Source: an uncultured Collinsella sp. (GTDB lineage: Bacteria > Actinomycetota > Coriobacteriia > Coriobacteriales > Coriobacteriaceae). Taken from it: DNA of 17,464 bases. The notes under the pieces were generated by a model, which saw only the letters and a list, made by a program, of their open reading frames with translations, was not told the origin of the DNA and made no database searches. Each line of letters starts with the position of its first letter. Position 1 is the stretch's first letter. Where the stretch lies: assembly GCA_902492825.1 (NCBI GenBank), contig CABUMZ010000029.1:1-17464 (forward strand), given 5' to 3'. This document shows, piece by piece, positions 6,263 to 13,758 of this stretch. Both the position numbers and the translations under genes were made by a program.

Positions 6263-8018
6263 ACGTATCCTCCACGACCTTACCGCCGTCTTGCACGTAA
6301 AAACACTTCATGCCGTAGTGCTTGCCGTCGTCGGTCACATAGTAGTCAAACGCATCTTGCGTATAGCCGTCGGAGTTGGTGGCACGCACGCGCACAAAAT
6401 ACTGGCCGGTATCGGGCGCATCGCAGGTCACCTCGGGAAGCAGCACATCCTCGGCCTTAAAGACCACGTCGCTTATGGCATAGTCGCGCGCAAGCTCAAC
6501 GGTGTAGCGAATGTCGCGCGCCTCAAAATCGTAGGACGCATCCCAGTTAATGCGCAGCTTGCCGTTATCGATCTGCGGCACGCCGATGTAGAAAGGCATG
6601 GGCTTTTTAAAACTCTCGCGAAAGCTCTTGTAGTTCTCCTCGATCTCGGAGGGAATCGCCGCGGCGATCTGCTCATATTGGTCCTTGGTGACAGGCAGAT
6701 TATCGATATCGGGCGAAGCAAAGACTAGCGATTCGGTAACCTCGCGATAATGCTTGATCATCTTGGTCAGGCGCGTCTCGGTCAAATACGTACGCAGGTC
6801 CTTGACGGCGCGATCGAGCTCACCGCGGAACGCCTTGCTGCGCAACGCGCGGTTAAACAGCACGTTGCCCCAGTAGTTGCTTGCGCCGCGCTCCCAGCTC
6901 GCGTAGTCCGAAAACCCGGTAAGAGAAAGTTCCAGCTTGCGCAGCATGCCGTCGTTGTCCCAATCCAAAAAGTACCAGGTATTTGAGTTGAGCGGGCTGT
7001 ACAGATAACAGTTGCGGTTCTGCGTATCGCAGTTGCCCGTAAGGATCTGAAACGCCAGCCAATAGACCAGGTTCTCGGTATCAAAGTAGGTGTCGAGCAC
7101 GTTATCTATCTTTTGCAATTCGTCGTTGAGCGCATCGAGCATCTCGATGAGCTTGGTGTGGTCCGTATCGCCCTTAATCTCGAGCATGCCCTCAAAGTTT
7201 GCCTGGTTATAGTCGGGATCATCGGCAAGCTTAATGGTGTCCTCGTAGCGATGGAAATCAAAGCTGTTCACCTTGTACAGGTGCCCGCTCTTATCCAAGC
7301 CGTGCGCCTTAAGCGCCGTCTTATTGAGCTGCTCCACCTGCGTAAACAGGCCGTAGTCCTCAAAGGTATCGTTGGACTTTTCGGTCTGGTCGCACACCCA
7401 CAGATGCACAAACTGCGTGCGCAGGCCCATCATCTGGGGAATCCCGCGGATAAGGTCATAGGCCATCTTGTTGCGAAAACGCATACCCTCGCCCATGTGC
7501 TTGTTGAGCGCAATCGCGCGCTGTTGGCGCCAGGTACCCTTGCCCTTTTTGAGCTCCACCTTGTAATTCTTTTGCGAGTTCATGCTCGACGTCTGGCCGC
7601 GCACCTGCACGGTAGCATTGGGCGCTTCCTCGCCATAACCAACCTCGCCGGCCACCGGGCCGTCTTCGTCGCCCGCCTGCAAAAGCCCCATTACCTGATA
7701 GCGCGTCACGCCCATGTCGGCGTAGTCATACACCGAGTACGTATTGATCTCGGCCCAGCTATGATCGGTGTTCTCGGAGCTGTTACCGCGCGAGACCGTC
7801 AGGTACATGGTCACAATGCCCGAGTCGTCGTAGACCTCGTACAGCTCGTCCTTATCGCGAAGGTGCTTGGTCTCGCCCGAGGCCTCAGCCTTTTTAATCT
7901 TGTCCTGCTTTTTGACCTTTTTGGTCGAGGATTCGTCCTGAGACGAGCAGCCCGAAAGCAACAGCGCACCGGCAGCCGCCTCGATCAGGCAGCGGCGAGA
8001 CATCAACTTATCGATCAT
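6249..8018 (-). CDS. CotH-kinase family lipoprotein
   Basis: This 589-residue protein has an N-terminal lipoprotein signal: a short basic start, a hydrophobic run and the lipobox LLSGC with Cys24, followed by a Lys-rich linker. Residues about 65-470 form a CotH domain: QVRGQTSS at 138-145, NYKVELKK near 151-158, GLFTQVEQ with Glu229, the NCDTQNRNCYLY stretch at 329-340 and LDWDN at 351-355. These acidic and Asn residues match the places that bind ATP and metal in CotH kinases. Residues about 475-565 look like a fibronectin III-type beta sandwich. The product should sit on the outer face of the membrane. ATG 8018 is chosen because GGGGAGG lies five bases upstream and the lipobox then falls at the expected distance; it overlaps pelG by 11 bases. 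The substrate is unknown. Confidence 0.88.
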   Translation of the reverse strand: MIDKLMSRRCLIEAAAGALLLSGCSSQDESSTKKVKKQDKIKKAEASGETKHLRDKDELYEVYDDSGIVTMYLTVSRGNSSENTDHSWAEINTYSVYDYADMGVTRYQVMGLLQAGDEDGPVAGEVGYGEEAPNATVQVRGQTSSMNSQKNYKVELKKGKGTWRQQRAIALNKHMGEGMRFRNKMAYDLIRGIPQMMGLRTQFVHLWVCDQTEKSNDTFEDYGLFTQVEQLNKTALKAHGLDKSGHLYKVNSFDFHRYEDTIKLADDPDYNQANFEGMLEIKGDTDHTKLIEMLDALNDELQKIDNVLDTYFDTENLVYWLAFQILTGNCDTQNRNCYLYSPLNSNTWYFLDWDNDGMLRKLELSLTGFSDYASWERGASNYWGNVLFNRALRSKAFRGELDRAVKDLRTYLTETRLTKMIKHYREVTESLVFASPDIDNLPVTKDQYEQIAAAIPSEIEENYKSFRESFKKPMPFYIGVPQIDNGKLRINWDASYDFEARDIRYTVELARDYAISDVVFKAEDVLLPEVTCDAPDTGQYFVRVRATNSDGYTQDAFDYYVTDDGKHYGMKCFYVQDGGKVVEDTYEEG

Positions 8019-9552
8019 CAGAACCTCCCCAATGTTTTTGGTACAGGCGAACCACCATACGTTCAAACGCACTGCGCGGCTCACCGCCCACGCGCTTGGC
8101 CTCGTAGCGTTGCTCAACACGGTCGAGCACCCGGCCAAGTTCGGTAAACCAGCCCGTCTTGTCAGTCGCCACCATGGGCTGCTGGCTCAGGATACGATAC
8201 GGCAAGTTGGCGGTATAGGTATCGAGCCGCAGCAGCGCCACGATAAAAAACACCGCTGCACCCAACAAAAAGCCAAAGCCGTAAAACTGCTGCGGCAAGA
8301 GCAGAGAAACGGCATTCGCTAGCCCGGCCACACCAGCAAACAGCCCCGAGGCCAGCACGGCCCCCTTGTAGTCGGTAAAGTACAGCAAGATGAGCAACAC
8401 CGTATTGCCCACGGCATACAGGCCATAGCCCACGCACAGCGTGCGAAAATACGCGTGCATCAGGTTATTAAAGCCCAACGGTAGGGCCGAGAGCACCGTG
8501 GTCTCGAGCGAAATGACCGCCGCGGTCACAAACAACTGTTTGAGCGCACAAAACCGCAGTTCTCGGTTGAGCGTGGAGAGCATTTCCTCCTCGGCCACCA
8601 CAATGTCGCCCACCACGCCACCGTCGTTGAACAGGCTGTAGTAGTCGCGGTAGCGCGGATAGAAATTGACCTCGACCGAGACCACAAAGTTGACGGACGT
8701 GACCAGGATTGTCAAAAACGCGATAAGCGCCGGCACATCGTGGTAGGGCGCACCATAAAACAAGCCCTTGACCTGCACGCCAATGGGACCGGCCCAAATT
8801 ATCACCAAATGCGCAAAGAGGCGCAGGTTGGTGAACAGGCCCGTAAGCGCCAGCGGCATAAACTGATCGAGCCACTGCAAAAAGAGCCAGGGGCTGCGGT
8901 CGCTCTGAGGAAAATACCGGTATAGCAGCACCACGTCCCAGGCGAGCATAACGCCGTAGCCCAGAGCAATTGATGCCAACAGGCCCTCGACCGGCGGCAG
9001 CCCCAGCGCCAGCGCGGCCAGGGCGCACAGGCACGCCACGCCAATGGCGGCCGCAAAGCTGCACAGGATGCCGCGGTAGTCTTTGATGGCCGTGAGGTAA
9101 CTCATGCCGTTCCAGTTGACGATCATAATGTTGAACAGCCACAGGCACAGCAGCCCCTGCAGCAGCGTGGCGCCCGAGAACAGCAAAAAGACGCCGTAGA
9201 GCACCGTGCCCGCAACGAGCATGATGGCGTTGGAGCCCCAAAACGAAGGCAGTATCTCATCCTCGCGCTCGGCAAACAACATATCGGCCAAAAAGCGCGT
9301 GACCGGCATGGAGAAAAAGCTCGTGAGCAAAAGCGAGGCCAGCAGTGTGTAGGTCACCATGCACACCAGCAGATCCTGGTTGGCACGCCCTACGCCCCAC
9401 AGACCGCACAGCACCAAGATACCCACCTGGAGCAGCACGCCCAACAGCATGGGACCCGTGCACACAATGCCGGCGTAGCCGTAAGCGCGCATCGTGGCAA
9501 AAAGGCCCTTGCGCCTAAACAGGCGCTTAAGCTCAAAACCGATTCCGGCCAC
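8008..9552 (-). CDS. pelG: Pel polysaccharide export membrane protein PelG
   Basis: This 514-residue integral membrane protein is strongly hydrophobic, with roughly twelve membrane spans. Its N-terminus, MAGIGFELKRLFRRKGL, is the recognisable opening of the PelG family, which belongs to the MOP (MATE/Wzx-like) flippase superfamily. With PelF, PelD and PelE it is thought to form the inner-membrane complex that polymerises and exports Pel. The C-terminal 60 residues are soluble. The start is GTG at 9552 with GAGGGGGAG six bases upstream; there are 3 bp after the pelF stop. Order (pelF then pelG) is as in known Pel operons. Confidence 0.9.
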   Translation of the reverse strand: MAGIGFELKRLFRRKGLFATMRAYGYAGIVCTGPMLLGVLLQVGILVLCGLWGVGRANQDLLVCMVTYTLLASLLLTSFFSMPVTRFLADMLFAEREDEILPSFWGSNAIMLVAGTVLYGVFLLFSGATLLQGLLCLWLFNIMIVNWNGMSYLTAIKDYRGILCSFAAAIGVACLCALAALALGLPPVEGLLASIALGYGVMLAWDVVLLYRYFPQSDRSPWLFLQWLDQFMPLALTGLFTNLRLFAHLVIIWAGPIGVQVKGLFYGAPYHDVPALIAFLTILVTSVNFVVSVEVNFYPRYRDYYSLFNDGGVVGDIVVAEEEMLSTLNRELRFCALKQLFVTAAVISLETTVLSALPLGFNNLMHAYFRTLCVGYGLYAVGNTVLLILLYFTDYKGAVLASGLFAGVAGLANAVSLLLPQQFYGFGFLLGAAVFFIVALLRLDTYTANLPYRILSQQPMVATDKTGWFTELGRVLDRVEQRYEAKRVGGEPRSAFERMVVRLYQKHWGGSDDR

Positions 9553-9555
9553 CGG

Positions 9556-10979
9556 CTACTCCCCCTCTCTGGGCAGGTCAAACGCACGCGCCGTCTCGTC
9601 GTACAGCGCGCGATAGTTGGCGAGCATCTGCTCGTGCAAAAAGTACGTGGCAACGCGACGCTGCCCGCGCTCCCCCATCTCAATGCGACGGGCGCGGCTC
9701 ACGCACATGCGCTCCATGGCATCGGCCAAGCCCTTGCGATACATGGGCGGCGTCACAAAACCCGCCACGCCAAAGTCGTCGCCCGGGGCGCCTTCGAGCA
9801 ACTCGCGGCAGCAGCCCACCTCGGTCGTCACGCAGGGACGGCGCGCTGCAAGCGACTCCAGCACGCTGAGCGGCTGGCCCTCGGAGATGCTCGTCAAAAT
9901 GGTAAAGTCGAGCTTTTCCATGTACTCGACCACGTTGACGCGGCCGGTAAAGATCAGGTCGCGCACGCCTAGGGTATCGACCAGCGCGTGGCACTCGGCG
10001 CCGTACTCCTCGTCGTCCACGCCGCCCATAATGTGCAGGCGCACCTTGGGCAGGCGCTCGTGCAGCTCAAAGAAGGCATAAATCATTGTCTTGACGTCCT
10101 TGATGGGCGCCAAGCGCACCACCGCGCCAATGTCCACCCAGCCGTCATCGGGCTTTAAGGGAATATCCTTAAAGCGGTCGAACTGGATGCCGTTGGGGAT
10201 AACCAGGCATTTGTCCGCATCGCAGCCCATATAGACCTGCGTCTTGCGGGCGTTATGGAACAAACTCGTCACGCGGAAGGCGCGGCGGTAGATTTCCTCC
10301 GAAAGCAGGTAGAAAAAGCGGATCCAGCGGTCCTTGAACGACGGCACCACTCGGCACGGATGATTTCCTCCTCGCGCTCGCGGGTGTAGATGCCATGCTC
10401 GGTCAACAGCACCGGCGCATGGTGAACGCTTGAGCCCAGGCAGGCGAGCAGACCACCGTAGCCGGTCGAGATGGCATGGTACACATCGGCCACCGGCACC
10501 TCGCTGCCCAACAGGTAGAGCACGGGCAGCAACATGGAGCGCATGGTGTGGAATGCATCGGCAAAGGGCGTGTAGGGATACTCGGCCAGGCACACGTCGC
10601 GAAAGATATCCATAAACGTGCGGCTCTGCAAAAACGAGAGCGGATGCACGCGACGGCGGTAGAAGATATCGAATAACACGTCCCAGTCCGGATTGGAGAG
10701 CGACACCAGACGGCGTAACGCCTCGCGCTCACGGTCGTTAAAACTGGCTTCATGTTGCTCACCCGAAAGCCGCAGGGCATCGTCCAGGAACACCTCGTGC
10801 ACCTCGACCACGTTGCCGGGCAGCTCGTAGACAAACTTGCCACGGTCGGCAGCATGCGCGCCGATCACCCACAGCACAAACTCGTGCTCGGGCATGGCCG
10901 TAATGTAGCCATGCATCCAGGTAGATACGCCGCCGTGCACATAGGGGTAGCAACCCTCGAGTACCAAGCAGATTCTCAT
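9556..10979 (-). pseudogene. pelF: Pel polymerase PelF (GT4 family), frame broken near 10348
   Basis: PelF is the cytosolic GT-B glycosyltransferase that builds the Pel chain from UDP-N-acetylhexosamine. The first frame begins at ATG 10979 with the family opening MRICLVLEGCYPYVHGGVS and runs through HGIYTREREEEIIRAEW (to residue 211). The next residues (VPSFKDRWIRFF) are in another frame, which continues with the Rossmann-like C-terminal domain and the GT4 EX7E motif EGQPLSVLE (about residues 367-375) to the stop at 9556. Adding one G to the GG at 10347-10348 restores a 474-residue protein of normal PelF length. Either a true single-base deletion or a sequencing error in a G run explains this. 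The start codon overlaps the deacetylase stop as ATGA. As read, the polymerase would be inactive. Confidence 0.88.
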
Positions 10980-12856
10980 TTATCGCCACCCTCCTTGCGC
11001 TCGATCGTCACGGTCTTATCATTTGCCTTGAGCAGATATAGATTGCCCGTAAGGTGCGTCAGTTCGCCACCCGTCACCGCACCCGGCTCGCCATTATTGG
11101 CGCGGAACATGAGCCACGCCTCGTCGTGGAAATTGCCCAGGCTGAGCGTCCAGGCATCCGCGCTGGTATCCACGCTCACCGTCACGGACGAAAAGCGCTG
11201 GATGGCACCGGAGCACTCCGACGCCGTCTGGTGCCGCAGGTCGGGCGCGGATTTGGTAAGCCACTCCAGGTAGTCGACCAGGCCGCCCTTGTAGACCTCC
11301 CAGCCCTCCTTGGCACCACGATCGGGATCGAGCAAGTCGTCCGGGTGCATAAAATGCGTGCTCACGTAGTGCATGTTGAGCTCGGACACGGCTGCCAGGC
11401 GCATATAGGAATCGTCGACCATGCCGCCCGAGACAATACGTGGCTGCTCCACAATGCCGTCGCTCGCCACGCCAAACTCCTGCACGTAGGGCAGGTCGGT
11501 GCCATCCTCAAAATACGTGCTGGCGATGGTCTTAATGCGCGGAACGTCGGTGCCGATGAGCTTGCGCGCTCGGGCCGAAAGGATATTCGACGGCGGTACG
11601 TAAACCGAGCCATGAGCGTTGGGCAGAACCTCGTCCTGAAACGCGATAAGTTCGTTGAGCGAAGCGACGAGCGTCTCTTTGTTCTTCCAGGTCTTGTAGA
11701 CGTACAGCGTGCCGTAGTCGGTGTCCCAGAGCGCGAGCGGCTGATGGTTGTAGCCGTGAAAGCCCAGCTCGCCGCCCATCTGCAGCAGCATGCCGCCAAA
11801 ATATCGAAACTGCGTGGTATCGGGTTGGCGCGCGGGCTCGGTCTGGTTGACCGCGTCCTCGTAGTTTTCGATCATCACGCCGGTATAGCGAATGCCATAT
11901 TTTTGCGCGAGCTTTTGCAGATCGGGCCACCAGACCTTGGTGTAAAAATCCGCAATGGAAAGGCCGTAGTCACGCTTGATATAAGTACCATCGCCCGAGG
12001 GCACGGGGCTAGGAAAGTCGTCCAAATAGAACACGGCGCTGTTGATGACCGGATAGGCCGTAGCATCGCCCAGCAGACTGATCGCCGCGGCGAAAAAGCC
12101 GCGCATGACCTTGTCGTAGATACCGATATTGCACACCACGGTGCGCCCGCTACCGCAGTCATTAGACCAAATGAGCGGGGCGCCCGCATCGCCAGTCTTA
12201 GCCCACTCACGCGCCGTCTCGCGCAGCGATACTGAAAGCGACGAATCAAAGGGGTCCGAGAGCTCGTAGCGCTCTCCCCCGCCCAGCATAAAGTCCTCAC
12301 TCGGCACAATGCTTTCGGCTTTTACATAGTCATATCCGGCCGATTCAATGCCAAGCTTGGAGGCAATCACTTGCAGATAGCTCGAGTTATCCGGCGGCAT
12401 GGCGAGCATAAGCGAACCGCCGGCACTCACCCAACTCATAATGTCGCTCAGGTGCGTACCGAGCCCATCGAGCGACGGCATGAGCAAAATCACGCGATCG
12501 AAGGAGGTCAGCGAGGGAATGGCATCCGCACCATCCAGGGCAAGATCCACGTCGCGATGGGCGATCTTCATGTCCAGCAAAATCTGGTCGAACTGGTCTT
12601 TGACGTCGTCGACGCCATCTTGGTCCGAGTCTGTAATGACCAGGCACGTGGGCTTTTGGCCAAAGATTGCCGAGGAGGCCGGCACCGCGTCGTTGGCGGC
12701 AAGCATCCCCAGCCTATGCTGGCCCGCACTGTACTGCACGCCGGCACGCTCCACCAGCAGCACGGCGGCCATGGCAATAAAGACCGCCCACACCACGAGG
12801 AGTCCCATCCAACGAAAGCGGCCCACACGGTCTCGGATATGTTGCGCCACGCTCAT
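10976..12856 (-). CDS. Membrane-anchored DUF2194 / PelA-type polysaccharide deacetylase
   Basis: This 626-residue protein has one N-terminal membrane span (about 17-36) and a large extracellular part. Residues about 65-270 resemble a glutamine-amidotransferase-like regulatory fold. The following domain is carbohydrate-esterase-4-like: YLDDFPSP at 277-284 gives the catalytic Asp pair, HGYNH at 367-371 gives metal-binding histidines, YVPPS at 419-423, and HFMHPDD at 501-507. Residues about 550-620 form a beta-rich tail. It corresponds to the deacetylase half of PelA without the glycoside hydrolase half, as in Gram-positive Pel clusters, and should remove acetyl groups from exported polymer. I prefer ATG 12856 because GGAGGAGG lies four bases upstream and it overlaps the pelE stop as ATGA; an upstream in-frame ATG at 12880 lacks these. 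Confidence 0.87.
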   Translation of the reverse strand: MSVAQHIRDRVGRFRWMGLLVVWAVFIAMAAVLLVERAGVQYSAGQHRLGMLAANDAVPASSAIFGQKPTCLVITDSDQDGVDDVKDQFDQILLDMKIAHRDVDLALDGADAIPSLTSFDRVILLMPSLDGLGTHLSDIMSWVSAGGSLMLAMPPDNSSYLQVIASKLGIESAGYDYVKAESIVPSEDFMLGGGERYELSDPFDSSLSVSLRETAREWAKTGDAGAPLIWSNDCGSGRTVVCNIGIYDKVMRGFFAAAISLLGDATAYPVINSAVFYLDDFPSPVPSGDGTYIKRDYGLSIADFYTKVWWPDLQKLAQKYGIRYTGVMIENYEDAVNQTEPARQPDTTQFRYFGGMLLQMGGELGFHGYNHQPLALWDTDYGTLYVYKTWKNKETLVASLNELIAFQDEVLPNAHGSVYVPPSNILSARARKLIGTDVPRIKTIASTYFEDGTDLPYVQEFGVASDGIVEQPRIVSGGMVDDSYMRLAAVSELNMHYVSTHFMHPDDLLDPDRGAKEGWEVYKGGLVDYLEWLTKSAPDLRHQTASECSGAIQRFSSVTVSVDTSADAWTLSLGNFHDEAWLMFRANNGEPGAVTGGELTHLTGNLYLLKANDKTVTIERKEGGDK

Positions 12857-13758
12857 CGGGCCTCCTCCCCATCGCGCCAAAACGCCAACTTTTCGCGGTT
12901 GTCGGCGCTCAAATACACATGTTGCTTGTCAATCGCATCGATCACACAGTGGACCTCGTCACCGTCGCGGCGCATCACGGCCAGGCGCAGGCAAAGCATC
13001 CAAACCTCCTGCTCCTCGGGCACGTCGAGTACCAGCTGGTCGGTCACGGCCTGCGCCTCGTCGATCTGTCCGACATCGGCCAGCGCCGTCGCGTATCGAA
13101 TGCGCAGCTCAAGGGTATCCTCGCGCTCGCAGCGACGCGCAAGCAGGCGCGCGTACTGTTGGCGCTGAATCTGAGCAACGCGCCCCTCAGCCAAGCCCGA
13201 GCCCAAGTATTCACCAAGAAAATCACAGTATTCGTTGAGGTTTTGCGCGCTCGGGTCCGTCTTAAAGGCACGCTCCAGCTGCTGCAGTTTAAGGTCGGAC
13301 TCCTTGGAGATCTGCGCCACCGCCGTCGCGGCATAGTGCGCCACCTCAACGTCGTCGTTAAGCTTAGCCGCCTGCAGCTGCGCCAGGTACGCGTCGGGCT
13401 CCTCGGTGAGCATGGAGAGCATTAGGCGGCGCCGGTATGCCGGGTCGTTGACGATAAGCGCCTCCTCGAGCGGCACTACGCCTGCATCGTCCTCACCGCT
13501 CGGTACCGACATACTACGATGCAGGTCGTCGTTGAAGCGCAGCGACTCCAGCGCAGACTCTTTCAGCCACTCGCCAAGCACCGCGCTGCGCACCGATAGC
13601 AAAACCACCAGCAACGGGCCCCACAGCGGCACCAGCACTATTACAGCCAGCATGTGCCCGCGCACCGGCAGCAGGCCCAGCTTCATGAGCGTCCACAGCA
13701 TCAGGCAAACCAGCGAATGAATCAGCAGCAAGACGGCAGCAACGACAAGCGAGATCAA
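12853..13758 (-). CDS. pelE: PelE-like membrane TPR protein
   Basis: This 301-residue protein has two membrane spans (about 2-24 and 35-56) followed by a soluble helical region from about 60 to the end, with paired helices of the TPR type (for example residues 165-185 and 225-250). That is the architecture and operon position of PelE, which in known systems joins PelD in the inner-membrane Pel synthase complex. Sequence similarity alone is low in this family, so the call rests largely on architecture and neighbours. The start is TTG at 13758 with GAGGGGGG upstream; it overlaps the pelD stop as TTGA, a coupling arrangement. A later ATG at residue 20 would cut off the first span. Confidence 0.75.
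   Translation of the reverse strand: MISLVVAAVLLLIHSLVCLMLWTLMKLGLLPVRGHMLAVIVLVPLWGPLLVVLLSVRSAVLGEWLKESALESLRFNDDLHRSMSVPSGEDDAGVVPLEEALIVNDPAYRRRLMLSMLTEEPDAYLAQLQAAKLNDDVEVAHYAATAVAQISKESDLKLQQLERAFKTDPSAQNLNEYCDFLGEYLGSGLAEGRVAQIQRQQYARLLARRCEREDTLELRIRYATALADVGQIDEAQAVTDQLVLDVPEEQEVWMLCLRLAVMRRDGDEVHCVIDAIDKQHVYLSADNREKLAFWRDGEEAR

Noticed and set aside
11054..12235. Plus-strand open frame of 393 codons opposite the DUF2194 deacetylase
   Set aside because: Antisense to a gene with clear catalytic motifs; no family resemblance.
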